Origin: Isoperla grammatica
Lineage: Eukaryota; Arthropoda; Insecta; Plecoptera; Perlodidae
NCBI GenBank assembly: GCA_945910005.1
Contig: OX246740.1
Location: 59,656,646-59,720,645 of the forward strand
Reading direction: 5' to 3'
Length of the DNA: 64,000 nucleotides
Made by a program: the position numbers and the translations under genes. Positions 10,258-22,621 of the stretch are shown here, piece by piece (position 1 is the first letter of the stretch; each line of letters starts with the position of its first letter). A model generated the notes under the pieces. The model saw nothing but the letters and a program-made list of their open reading frames with translations. It did no database searches and was not told the DNA's origin.

Positions 10258-13200
10258 ATGTTGGTTCTAACGATGCGGAGGTATTACCCAACTAAAGTAT
10301 TGAGACGTCAGCCGCGTGGTTCCATGGATGTTGGTTCTAACGATGCGGAGGTATTACCCCACTAAAGTATTGAGACGTCAGCCGCGTGGTTCCATGGATG
10401 TTGGTTCTAACGATGCGGAGGTATTACCCCACTAAAGTATTGAGACGACAGCCGCGTGGTTCCATGGATGTTGGTTCTAACGATGCGGAGGTATTACCCA
10501 ACTAAAGTATTGAGACGACAGCCGCGTGGTTCCATGGATGTTGGTTCTAACGATGCGGAGGTATTACCCACTAAAGTATTGAGACGTCAGCCGCGTGGTT
10601 CCATGGATGTTGGTTCTAACGATGCGGAGGTATTACCCAACTAAAGTATTGAGACGTCAGCCGCGTGGTTCCATGGATGTTGGTTCTAACGATGCGGAGG
10701 TATTACCCCACTAAAGTATTGAGACGTCAGCCGCGTGGTTCCATGGATGTTGGTTCTAACGATGCGGAGGTATTACCCACTAAAGTATTGAGACGTCAGC
10801 CGCGTGGTTCCATGGATGTTGGTTCTAACGATGCGGAGGTATTACCCCACTAAAGTATTGAGACGTCAGCCGCGTGGTTCCATGGATGTTGGTTCTAACG
10901 ATGCGGAGGTATTACCCACTAAAGTATTGAGACGTCAGCCGCGTGGTTCCATGGATGTTGGTTCTAACGATGCGGAGGTATTACCCCACTAAAGTATTGA
11001 GACGTCAGCCGCGTGGTTCCATGGATGTTGGTTCTAACGATGCGGAGGTATTACCCCACTAAAGTATTGAGACGTCAGCCGCGTGGTTCCATGGATGTTG
11101 GTTCTAACGATGCGGAGGTATTACCCACTAAAGTATTGAGACGTCAGCCGCGTGGTTCCATGGATGTTGGTTCTAACGATGCGGAGGTATTACCCAACTA
11201 AAGTATTGAGACGTCAGCCGCGTGGTTCCATGGATGTTGGTTCTAACGATGCGGAGGTATTACCCCACTAAAGTATTGAGACGTCAGCCGCGTGGTTCCA
11301 TGGATGTTGGTTCTAACGATGCGGAGGTATTACCCCACTAAAGTATTGAGACGTCAGCCGCGTGGTTCCATGGATGTTGGTTCTAACGATGCGGAGGTAT
11401 TACCCCACTAAAGTATTGAGACGTCAGCCGCGTGGTTCCATGGATGTTGGTTCTAACGATGCGGAGGTATTACCCCACTAAAGTATTGAGACGTCAGCCG
11501 CGTGGTTCCATGGATGTTGGTTCTAACGATGCGGAGGTATTACCCCACTAAAGTATTGAGACGTCAGCCGCATGGTTCCATGGATGTTGGTTCTAACGAT
11601 GCGGAGGTATTACCCCACTAAAGTATTGAGACGTCAGCCGCGTGGTTCCATGGATGTTGGTTCTAACGATGCGGAGGTATTACCCCACTAAAGTATTGAG
11701 ACGTCAGCCGCATGGTTCCATGGATGTTGGTTCTAACGATGCGGAGGTATTACCCCACTAAAGTATTGAGACGTCAGCCGCGTGGTTCCATGGATGTTGG
11801 TTCTAACGATGCGGAGGTATTACCCCACTAAAGTATTGAGACGTCAGCCGCGTGGTTCCATGGATGTTGGTTCTAACGATGCGGAGGTATTACCCCACTA
11901 AAGTATTGAGACGTCAGCCGCGTGGTTCCATGGATGTTGGTTCTAACGATGCGGAGGTATTACCCCACTAAAGTATTGAGACGTAAGCCGCGTGGTTCCA
12001 TGGATGTTGGTTCTAACGATGCGGAGGTATTACCCCACTAAAGTATTGAGACGACAGCCGCGTGGTTCCATGGATGTTGGTTCTAACGATGCGGAGGTAT
12101 TACCCCACTAAAGTATTGAGACGTCAGCCGCATGGTTCCATGGATGTTGGTTCTAACGATGCGGAGGTATTACCCAACTAAAGTATTGAGACGTCAGCCG
12201 CGTGGTTCCATGGATGTTGGTTCTAACGATGCGGAGGTATTACCCCACTAAAGAATTGAGACGACAGCCGCGTGGTTCCATGGATGTTGGTTCTAACGAT
12301 GCGGAGGTATTACCCCACTAAAGAATTGAGACGACAGCCGCGTGGTTCCATGGATGTTGGTTCTAACGATGCGGAGGTATTACCCCACTAAAGTATTGAG
12401 ACGACAGCCGCGTGGTTCCATGGATGTTGGTTCTAACGATGCGGAGGTATTACCCACTAAAGTATTGAGACGTCAGCCGCGTGGTTCCATGGATGTTGGT
12501 TCTAACGATGCGGAGGTATTACCCCACTAAAGTATTGAGACGTCAGCCGCGTGGTTCCATGGATGTTGGTTCTAACGATGCGGAGGTATTACCCACTAAA
12601 GTATTGAGACGTCAGCCGCGTGGTTCCATGGATGTTGGTTCTAACGATGCGGAGGTATTACCCAACTAAAGTATTGAGACGTCAGCCGCGTGGTTCCATG
12701 GATGTTGGTTCTAACGATGCGGAGGTATTACCCCACTAAAGTATTGAGACGTCAGCCGCGTGGTTCCATGGATGTTGGTTCTAACTATGCGGAGGTATTA
12801 CCCCACTAAAGTATTGAGACGACAGCCGCGTGGTTCCATGGATGTTGGTTCTAACGATGCGGAGGTATTACCCCACTAAAGTATTGAGACGTCAGCCGCA
12901 TGGTTCCATGGATGTTGGTTCTAACGATGCGGAGGTATTACCCAACTAAAGTATTGAGACGTCAGCCGCGTGGTTCCATGGATGTTGGTTCTAACGATGC
13001 GGAGGTAATACCCAACTAAAGTATTGAGACGTCAGCCGCGTGGTTCCATGGATGTTGGTTCTAACGATGCGGAGGTATTACCCCACTAAAGTATTGAGAC
13101 GTCAGCCGCGTGGTTCCATGGATGTTGGTTCTAACGATGCGGAGGTATTACCCCACTAAAGTATTGAGACGTCAGCCGCGTGGTTCCATGGATGTTGGTT

Positions 13201-14389
13201 CTAACGATGCGGAGGTATTACCCCACTAAAGTATTGAGACGTCAGCCGCGTGGTTCCATGGATGTTGGTTCTAACGATGCGGAGGTATTACCCAACTAAA
13301 GTATTGAGACGACAGCCGCGTGGTTCCATGGATGTTGGTTCTAACGATGCGGAGGTATTACCCCACTAAAGTATTGAGACGTCAGCCGCGTGGTTCCATG
13401 GATGTTGGTTCTAACGATGCGGAGGTATTACCCAACTAAAGTATTGAGACGTCAGCCGCGTGGTTCCATGGATGTTGGTTCTAACGATGCGGAGGTATTA
13501 CCCAACTAAAGTATTGAGACGACAGCCGCGTGGTTCCATGGATGTTGGTTCTAACGATGCGGAGGTATTACCCAACTAAAGTATTGAGACGTCAGCCGCG
13601 TGGTTCCATGGATGTTGGTTCTAACGATGCGGAGGTATTACCCCACTAAAGTATTGAGACGACAGCCGCGTGGTTCCATGGATGTTGGTTCTAACGATGC
13701 GGAGGTATTACCCAACTAAAGTATTGAGACGTCAGCCGCATGGTTCCATGGATGTTGGTTCTAACGATGCGGAGGTATTACCCCACTAAAGTATTGAGAC
13801 GTCAGCCGCGTGGTTCCATGGATGTTGGTTCTAACGATGCGGAGGTATTACCCAACTAAAGTATTGAGACGTCAGCCGCATGGTTCCATGGATGTTGGTT
13901 CTAACGATGCGGAGGTATTACCCAACTAAAGTATTGAGACGTCAGCCGCATGGTTCCATGGATGTTGGTTCTAACGATGCGGAGGTATTACCCCACTAAA
14001 GTATTGAGACGTCAGCCGCATGGTTCCATGGATGTTGGTTCTAACGATGCGGAGGTATTACCCCACTAAAGTATTGAGACGTCAGCCGCATGGTTCCATG
14101 GATGTTGGTTCTAACGATGCGGAGGTATTACCCCACTAAAGTATTGAGACGTCAGCCGCATGGTTCCATGGATGTTGGTTCTAACGATGCGGAGGTATTA
14201 CCCCACTAAAGTATTGAGACGTCAGCCGCGTGGTTCCATGGATGTTGGTTCTAACGATGCGGAGGTATTACCCAACTAAAGTATTGAGACGACAGCCGCG
14301 TGGTTCCATGGATGTTGGTTCTAACGATGCGGAGGTATTACCCCACTAAAGTATTGAGACGTAAGCCGCGTGGTTCCATGGATGTTGGC
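10258..14389. repeat. 70-bp minisatellite, about 59 copies
   Basis: Units of 69-70 bp start GATGTTGGTTCTAACGATGC and end GCGTGGTTCCATG. Variants cluster at a few positions: CCCA, CCCC or CCCAA before CTAAAG (this sets the length); GTCAG, GACAG or GTAAG; CGCG or CGCA; and GTATT or GAATT. Units around 11200-12100 are almost uniform 70-mers, while the flanks mix lengths. The CGCA variant is concentrated in the right half. Every unit has GACGTCA (7 of 8 CRE bases) unless the GACAG or GTAAG variant replaces it. Sixty-two-codon frames here are by-products of the repeat. Confidence 0.97.
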
Positions 14390-16845
14390 TAGTTAACTAT
14401 TATATCTACACCAGCACCGAGCCACCACTAGTGCAAATGTCATATTTGGAGGAGAAGAAGAAGAAGATGACGGAAACAAAGCTGGGAACTGGAATAAGAT
14501 TATAAGAATGGATGCCAAAGCCAGAAATCGGCGGGATATTCCGGACATGACTTGATAGTCACACCCGAAAATGACTTGAAAATAATTGAACTAATAGAGA
14601 ACACGAAGGTAAATATAGGCAAGAGCCGGGTGGGTGCATACTGCACACTGCATACTGCATACTGACTGCATGGTACCTCCTTGATATTAACTATACATTG
14701 TTGAATGATGAATGATGATGACGGAGAGAGAGGAGGAGGGTTAACCTGGAGCCGTTTCCCTTTCGTCCCATCTGGAAGGACGGTGTAACTTTGAGGTTCC
14801 TCCACTCACCAGGACTGCCGAGCAGGACGACTCAACCCACCAATCTGCTCTATAACGGTGAAGAGTGGCCACCCTCTCTCCTGCTGACCTAGTCCGATCG
14901 TATGGGAACCATCATCCATGCCAATATACGTGTGAAATGTATTCTACGCCACTTTCCAAAGCAATAATTAACCTCCAACCAACTATCATTTTAGAAGTAT
15001 CATTCTCATCATAGTTTTTTGTTTTCTTAGATAGGAGAGTAAATCCTGAAAGTGTGCCCTACAAACCAGCAAGCAACGTGTACGGTGTACGATTGCCTTG
15101 TTCGAGGGGTATAAGACACACACACACTTGGTACTGGAATACTAGTGGAGTCATTACAGTCATCCAACTTTCACGTATACCTTCATGCTCCTCCGAAAAC
15201 CGTCCACATCGTTCGTACTCTCGGGCCGCGAAACACGTAACATTTGACACATACAAACTCACTGCTTCCTCAGGCGAGGGGTGAGCAACGTGTACCGAGG
15301 AAGACTTGCGTCATTCTTTCGAAATTCCGATCGTTATTGATTTTAGCTCCTTGAATATATAATTGCTATCGGTCGCAAGTGCACAATATGTAGTCTAGCG
15401 TTCCGTGCGATAGAGCAGCCGGAGCCGCCACACAGAAGCCATGTTGTGTAAATTAGATCGGCTAATGATGATGAACTTTATGTAGAGCGTTAAACCCATT
15501 ATTAACAAAACGGAAGAAGTTTGTTCGTACAACACAATTCTATAAACGAAGCCGAACGTGAGACCAACGGAAGCCGCCACAGTAATGATACGGCAATAAA
15601 TCACACTCTGGGCAGCAATACTCCTCCACGCTATAGATGGGGTGAACGATATGGGAAGTGCTTATTTGTCCTAACGACCTAGACATACGCATTCATGCTT
15701 ACGATATGATATTGTACAGGCTGTGCCAACCCTTTTGTACACCTATCAACACTCGCAGGTGTATTGGTGTAGAAATAGAGTAAGAACAACTACCAAATTT
15801 GACGATATTTCAATTTCTAGATTGTTTTAAATTCATATCTTTTACGTGACTTCGTAGGTCAAGACATACTAATACTATATTCAATTTTTAACCACCTAAG
15901 ATAAACATCAGCATGTAAATACACATATTTTAGGAGTACAAACGTATTTTAACCACCTAATGTCCCATGGAATTTGTTTGGCTCTATCTATTCTATTGGT
16001 TTATTCTATGGTCTATTTATCTATTGGTTTATTTCACCCGCAGTTTACCCTACACATCTAGCTAGCTAGGGTCCCAGTGTACCCTACATGGCTGGCTGAG
16101 GGAGATAAGTGTAGTGTTTCATCAGTGGTCCCGGGTCCTCACAGCATCTATCGGGATGTGGTCCCAGCCAAGCGGTGACGCTATATGCACGACAACACTG
16201 GTCTGGGGGGGGCGGGGCACCCATCTCGGACGAGGCGTCTCTGTGTCCACACACGGGTATGAGCAACGCGGTCACCTCGCGTTGGGTCATCCCTATGACC
16301 TCGTTTTATATAAGAGAAACTTTGTTTTCTTTCAGTAGTTTCAAACATCATCATATTTGTTTGTTAAACAGTTTGGGAGAATTATCCGCAAACAGTATTG
16401 CGGAGTATATAACGGAGCACCGTGGATGTTTGAGATAAAATAATTATAAAGGCCCAAAGTTTTACGTTTGTTTTAAACGTTCCTAGCAGGGTCCGAATTC
16501 ATAGCCGACCGATGGACAATTTATTGTTTCTTAGGGATTTTGTTTTGATATAGAAACTTACATGCATAGAACAATCGTTTGCATTTCCAGTAGGTTTAGG
16601 GAGTGATTCTTGTATGCGTGCATTGTGAAAAAATTGAAATTGCGCGTTATTCATAAGAAAAATAGAGCAAATTGTGTTAAAATAGTTTCTTGTATGTATA
16701 GCCTTACTGTGGCCTTACACATATGGGTGAGGTGAATGCTGAATATGGTGACGGACTGTAGAGAAAGCACTCGTGTTGTTATATTGGTGCCCTACGGATC
16801 CACATCACTTGAAACACAGTTTAGTGTCGTGGGCATCAACTAATG
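14390..16845. other. Unique region
   Basis: No supported gene. Minor simple sequence: a GAAGAAGAAGAAG tract near 14454, an irregular ACTGCATACTGCAT repeat near 14640-14670, an (AC) run near 15116-15127, and two copies of TTTTAACCACCTAA about 65 bp apart (about 15886 and 15948). Confidence 0.4.
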
Positions 16846-16861
16846 TGACGTCACGTGACGT
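16846..16861. promoter_or_regulatory. CRE fused to E-box in a 14-bp palindrome
   Basis: ACGTCACGTGACGT (16848-16861) is a perfect palindrome. It contains the CRE TGACGTCA (16846-16853) overlapping the E-box CACGTG (16852-16857). These are bZIP and bHLH target motifs respectively. A B-box-like tRNA fragment starts just to the right; no coding start is apparent. Confidence 0.4.
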
Positions 16862-16864
16862 ATG

Positions 16865-16925
16865 ACACTATTGGGGGGTCGAACCCACGACCTCGCGTTG
16901 TAAATATGCTAACATGATCACCGTG
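16865..16925 (-). other. tRNA-derived (SINE-head-like) fragment with B box
   Basis: On the minus strand the sequence reads GTTAGCATATTTACAACGCG, then AGGTCGTGGGTTCGACCCCC. GGTTCGACCCC (16875-16885) matches the RNA polymerase III B box at 10 of 11 positions, in a stem-loop like a tRNA T-arm. The preceding part resembles a tRNA anticodon arm but is too short and unpaired to be a working tRNA. A SINE head or tRNA pseudogene is most likely. Confidence 0.5.
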
Positions 16926-16930
16926 ACGTG

Positions 16931-18848
16931 AATGAATTATCCGCGCTCACGGAATCTCTCGATTAGGGCCGCCATCTTTGATTCTGTTCTGTGGATTCTG
17001 TTGCGTCAGGTTGTGACAACTGTTGGCCGATGGAGTAATTGCTGTACGGTTAGTGTGATGGATTGTTTGGAAAACTGTTTTTGCTTTTTTAATGTACATT
17101 CTTCCGCAAAGTCTTTCTTCCATGTACGGTCCTTTCAAACTTAAGTGTCAGTTCATTTTGACTATTATCTTTGCCATATTATGTTTAATTTAGACTTTGT
17201 TTGGTCCTAATAATTTACTGTAATTAATTTCGATTGTTGGCACTTTGATGGGTTTTAAAGATCTAGTATCTAAAGGCTTGTTAACCCCCACACATAGTTT
17301 CCATCGCAGACCCTACCCATCGCGACAACTTCTCTGCACTGTAGACCACGCCGTCGACTGTAGGTAGACCACACTAACATCTCCTGGCGGCACGAATTGT
17401 CATCAAGGGAGTGGCTTATTTTTGTAAACATGTCACCGGATAATTAATTTGTTTTCTGCTGTCAGCAAAGAATTGGTTTATTTTTTGACGTTTTTGGTTG
17501 TATAACAATTAAATCTAATGATAATAGATCTCTTCATTACTTTCCTCGGAAGGAAAAGTGGGGTCGAATGAGTGCTTCGGTCGGAAAATATGTAAACATA
17601 GTTTTCGAGTAAATGTATCCACATTTCACATTTATACAACACTTCGATTTCTTATGATTTGAACATTATAAATGGTTCGTTTGTGAATTCGTGTGATAAC
17701 TTGCTATTTTAGATATGGGAATCTCTCCTGAGCTGGGCATTAGCCTTTCAGCAGGTAGACTTCGGTTTGCTTTTCAGACCAAAGTTTATTCCTGGACCAA
17801 ATTACGATAATTTCCATGTTTGAGCCACATTGACGCTATAAATTCACTTTCTTTTCACACTTACACTTTTTTAGCTTTAATTTTAAAATTTTAATTAAAG
17901 TAAGACTAGACTATAGGTAGGACACTTAAATGTCGAGTCATAAAACCCACAGTTATCCCAGCCATGTTATTAGTTTTAATGCTGCGATTTAGATTGATTT
18001 CCGTCGCGGAACAAGCCCGGCCTAATTGAATTCCTCACCGATGTTTTGTTTCCCTCCCTGGGCTTCGTAGACGAGACGAGACGGAGATTCGTCATCGCAC
18101 AGACTATAGAGTGTCTGGGGTATCTTGTTAGTCGTACGGGCTACAGGTGGAAGAATGCGGCATCAGTGGCGCCACCTCGTAATGACTGTGTTAGACTTTT
18201 ACACGTCACGCGCTGGACACTCGGGCCCGATGCTCAGAGATACTCCACTTGTAATGTTGCCCAACATCATGTAGACATTACCGGAGACAAAACAGTTGTG
18301 ACGTACGCACGCGAAAAACTGACAGCAATGTCCTCGCCCTTTGCCAAGTGCGTTGCTAGAGACGTATCTTTTATAAGAAGGGGTTATACTGCAGACCCAC
18401 GTGTGTGTAAGAGGCGGGGGTCTGCGGGCTGGAAGTCTCCCAGGCAATCTTTTGGCTTTTCAACACTTAAACCGATTTTGCGGAAAAACTTTGGTTGTTT
18501 ATTGAGTGAATTGAAGCACACACATATTTGTCCCTCGCGACGCCAATGCCGGTGTTTAAAGTTCCCGCCGAGCGCCGAGTAGACGAGCGACCGCCCCGAG
18601 TAGCGAGTGCCAGCGCATGCACGGACCCCCCATTATGAATTATGATCCAACAAGGAGAACCCATACTTAACTCGGACCCGCAATTAACTGGCTGCGTGGA
18701 CTGGCTGGACCTCTCATTGATTCCGAGGTGGTCCACTTATCGCTTTCATTCATGCGGGCAGGCGTCGTCGCGATGGCCCTCCGACCGGGGTGGTACATAC
18801 TCCTTCGTGCTCGCTGGCTGGGCAAGACTGTTGGCTTTTGGAACTTTG
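16931..18848. other. Unique region
   Basis: No supported gene. A 178-codon plus frame (18046-18582) shows no domain, signal or repeat, and its composition is like the surrounding DNA. Confidence 0.4.
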
Positions 18849-18990
18849 TCGTTCATACTTGTCGTCCCTCTGTGGGATCCAAGCACCCCCGTAAAATCCC
18901 TTGCCCCTCCATTGTCGTTCATACTTCTTACTTTCATACTTGTCGTCCCTCTGTGTGATCAAGCACCCCCCTAAGATCCCTTGCCCCTCC
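18849..18990. repeat. Imperfect tandem duplication, about 75 bp
   Basis: TCATACTTGTCGTCCCTCTG and the following AAGCACCCCC, ATCCCTTGCCCCTCC blocks occur twice. The second copy carries a small partial duplication of the ACTTTCATACTT segment. No coding significance is seen. Confidence 0.8.
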
Positions 18991-19062
18991 AACTCCCCTT
19001 TTTTAGATTCCTCTGCGACCTCGACGGTGTGATCGGCCGACATCATGTGACCTAGCTGTCGA

Positions 19063-19208
19063 GGGGTAGGCTACTTGCCTCCTTGCTCTGCGCATGCCCA
19101 GTCCGACTCTGGTGGTCATGTTATGTTGTTGCCTCTACAGGGGTAGGCTACTTGCCTCCTTGCTCTGCGCATGCCCAGTCCGACTCTGGTGGTCATGTTA
19201 TGTGTTGT
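19063..19208. repeat. 77-bp tandem duplication
   Basis: GGGGTAGGCTACTTGCCTCC followed by CTCTGCGCATGCCCAGTCC occurs at 19063 and again at 19140. The two copies are almost identical. Confidence 0.9.
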
Positions 19209-19385
19209 TCTTGGCGTCAGGGGATACTAATAATAATCATTTCAACTTGCCTAGGGACAAACTCATACCCCTCTTCAGGTGGCTAACTTTCTAAGGAATG
19301 TCCTGGGGCTGTTTGTATGACTCAGTCCCAGCATTCGCCTTGTGAACTGACGAAGACTCGCAACATAAATCAGTCAGGATCTCCG

Positions 19386-19664
19386 GTACCGGTACCGGGT
19401 ACCGAACCGGCTACCTCCCGCATTAGAGCCCCGTGTGCTACCACTGAGCCATCTCTACCGGTACCGGGTACCGAACCGGCTACCTCCCGCATTAGAGCCC
19501 CGTGTGCTACCACTGAGCCATCTCTACCGGTACCGGGTACCGAACCGGCTACCTCCCGCATTAGAGCCCGGTGTGCTACCACTGAGCCATCTCTACCTGT
19601 ACCGGGTACCGAACCGGCTACCTCCCACATTAGAGCCTGGTGTGCTACCACTGAGCCATCTCTA
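19386..19664 (-). repeat. Four tandem 69-bp tRNA-like units
   Basis: Four units of exactly 69 bp follow one another without spacers (ACCGAACCGG at 19401, 19470, 19539 and 19608). On the minus strand each unit contains TGGCTCAGTGG, an exact RNA polymerase III A box, and 43 nt further GGTTCGGTACC, a B-box variant. This is the spacing found in tRNA genes. Units begin GGTAGAG and end TACC, as an acceptor stem might. The D-arm and anticodon stem do not pair well, so these are tRNA-derived units and not evidently working tRNA genes. The last unit has more changes. Confidence 0.85.
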
Positions 19665-20599
19665 TCTGCATCAACATACTTGGCGCAAACACAAGCATTC
19701 TAGTTAGATTGAATTGTTGCATGTCAGCCCATTATTCATGGCTAGAAGGAAGGTGTGTACTTTATTGATGCTATAAATAATTACCGATCTAACAAACTTA
19801 TCATCATGATGCTATCCGTGCTTTCCTGTGCTGAGCCTTCGAGAGCTGAAATGTGTGTTATTTACATAGCTAATTATACATCTAGTATATTGTTAATATC
19901 TCCGGCAGATAAGTGGTGTGAACTGTGAAGTAGATGGCAGCCCTCGGCCAACCGCTGCCTGATGTCTCTTCTCTTCTCTGCTATGGGATTCCTAGAAAAC
20001 CAATTTAATCTCGGAAAGAAAGTGTCTATTTGCATATGCTCGTTTAATAGCACTGCTATATTGCTGCGTTGATATTAAACTATGAGCTCCAAACCTTGCA
20101 CACACCTCGTCTGCGATACACGAGGCAATAATGTTGTGTTTATTAGTACAGTCGAGATCATAAACAACATAGCGTCACCGGTCCACTGTGTTTTGATCCT
20201 CGCTGGAGATTTGTTGATGGTTTGTTGTGCAAGATTCCTGTGGCCATGATTAATCCCCCCCCCCCCATCTAATTTCCATCTTCCTGTTCCTCTATAAATG
20301 CAATATTCGTTACTAATCTTCACCCAACCATGAATATAAAAAATTAAATCATTCCAAGAAACCTATTAAAAATTAAAAGAATATAACCGTAATTTCTGGT
20401 GATTGCTAATTCTGAGAAAGTAAATTGATGTGTTGTTAATATTTAAAATAAACGGACGAATCACTGCATTGAATGATGGACGAGTAATGGCGGCCACAGA
20501 GTTCCCATGAATACTGCGCTGCTGCCCCCAACGGGTCTCCTAGAATAGATCATGTTCGGATAATGATACAGAATAAGCAAATAATCCAAATAACAAACG
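19665..20599. other. Unique region with poly-C tract
   Basis: No supported gene. A run of 12 C occupies 20255-20266. Confidence 0.4.
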
Positions 20600-20755
20600 A
20601 TAAGAGATTATTGGAACTGGTTGACAGGCAGGTTGCGCTAGTGTACTGTCGGCCCGGGTACGTGGGTTCGAGTCCCCGTCTGGTTAGTGTTGACGCTAGT
20701 GTACTGTCAGCCCCGGGTACGTTGGTTCAGTCCCCGCCTAGATAGTTTGATAGTG
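20600..20755 (+). other. Partially duplicated tRNA-like fragment with B box
   Basis: GGTTCGAGTCC (20665-20675) is a perfect B box in the T-arm-like context CGTGGGTTCGAGTCCCCG. A second copy of the CTAGTGTACTGTC...GGGTACGT block follows about 58 bp downstream with the box degraded (GGTTCAGTCCCC). A weak A-box-like word, TGGTTGACAGG, lies 47 bp before the first B box. Best read as a SINE head that has begun to duplicate in tandem. Confidence 0.55.
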
Positions 20756-21147
20756 TGACAAGAATTCTATAACCTTGCTTATCGCAACGTATGAAAAAAA
20801 AACGCCTTAGAAAATATGAAACTAAGAATTCCAAAGTTAACTTAATATTCAGTATCGCAAATTTCTATTAAATAATTAAAGTTAATTTGCCATTTCAGTT
20901 TGTTTAGCGCCCATCCCTGCATGGCTGTTGTGAGTGGTGGAGTTTTATCATAAAAAGCTCGTCTGAAACTTTAATTAGGGATCATGGAAATTAGAATATC
21001 AACTCGTAGGTTGTTGCCTATCTGCGATGCGATGGGACGAACCGAGATGACGAGATTAGCAGAGTATCTGATGGTATGGCTCGCATGTCCGTGGCGCCAG
21101 GGGTGTACTAATGTCACAAGCACGCTACATGGCAAACATTTACTAAA

Positions 21148-21262
21148 ACCTAGATTCACAGCATTTCAAATATTCCACTCATCACGGTGGTAATTCGGAA
21201 ACCAATACATTATTAATTTTGTAATTAATTAACTTCGTAAATAACAACCGTAGGGATTAAAA
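21148..21262. mobile_element. Diverged piece related to the 9223-9619 MITE
   Basis: CATTTCAAATATT, GGAAACCAATA and TAAATAACAACCGTA occur here in the same order and with similar spacing as in the centre of the foldback MITE (9366-9450). The outer arms are not clearly recognisable, so this is a decayed or partial copy. Confidence 0.4.
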
Positions 21263-22621
21263 AGTGAAGTGTTTAGTTGTTACGAAACTAGCTTCAGTAT
21301 TGTGTAGCGTGTATGTATGTTGCACCTCCCCCGTATTCACCGGAATGAAGCTGCGAGCTGTGCGCAAGGAACAAAGCCGCCGCGGTTATGCTAATAAGCC
21401 CTCGTGGGCCTCGATAATTACTCAATACCTCTGTGACCCATCTCTGTGGGGGTCTCCCGCGGTCACGTGGCCGACTGCAACACGTCTCCACTGAGATTCT
21501 CTGCTCATAAACCTAATACACACATTTCATTTCAAACAAGGCAACTTGGGCATAATGTGTGTCACCCTATGACAAAAAATGTGTCTTTGTATATTTCGTG
21601 CACTTTAATCTTTTCCCCTTTTCCAATTCTGTATATTGTAATTTTGTTTTGACTTCCACCTACGGTTGTCTTTGTTATCATAACTGTCGTCGTCGTCGTC
21701 TCTGTTTTGTTGCATTTAATTACCTCCTTTGTTAAACAGTTTTATACTAGAATGGGATTGATAATTGAATACATCAACTGGATGCGCCGTGCAAATGTAG
21801 CGTTCAATGACAGACAACTCTGTCCCCCGGTGATGGCCACTCATTTAGCACTATGCGTTGACTTGCATTGCAAGGTGTTAATAGTGGAATGACGCATGTG
21901 ACAAAGTGACAACTATCATCTTGTTCTCATTCCTATTCCTCCGCTATTGTACATTAGTGATACTATCAGCTCGCCTGTTGGCAGACTTTGTGAGGATGCA
22001 TTCCGATCACGGTTGGTGCAGTGGACACAATAACAAGCAGGTATCGAGTAAATCTCGCGGTTAAACCGATGAAATAGACCGCGTGAAGCGACCGTCTCTT
22101 CTCGGCGCGGATAGTATACTAAATGTCCCTTGTTTGTTTTGTCCCCTGGCTAGTTACAACAGTAAACCTTTAGTTGGCGTGTTGAATCGTGCTGGTTGTA
22201 CACCCCTGAGCACAATTTCTTGGCTTGAATGAAGTGGCTCTGGACCCGCCCCTTGTTTGTTTTGCCCAGCTGGCCCCAGGCTAGTTACAATAGTAAACCT
22301 ATAGTCCACAAGATCCTGTCTACAGCCGATAACCACTTATTATGAAGGATGCTCCCGATGGCCATACTCTGTGCTGATCCAACTTGAGACACCTGGCGCC
22401 ACGAAGGTGTAATCACTTGTTGAGTCTGGTCGCAGTTAACTTTAGAGCTGTCGGGATGAGTTTACGCGTTTGTTTCATGGAGACAGATTATTGCGGTGAA
22501 CGTGAAGTAATTTCTTCGCGTGAGACATTTGGTGCCCACCCAGACAACAGACCTTAGCAATAAGGGTGATCGCGAGGGTCGCAAGAAGGTCGCAGTTGCA
22601 GCACGTGGTCGTGGAAGACAA
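21263..22621. other. Unique region
   Basis: No supported gene. A (GTC)5 run lies at about 21686-21700. The word TAGTTACAA.AGTAAACCT with TTGTTTTG occurs twice (about 22150 and 22273), a possible old duplication. Confidence 0.35.

Noticed and set aside
18046..18582. 178-codon plus frame
   Set aside because: No recognisable domain, motif or codon signal; its length is within chance for a GC-richer patch.
19386..19664. Four working tRNA genes
   Set aside because: Promoter boxes and spacing fit, but anticodon and D stems do not pair and no terminator separates the units.
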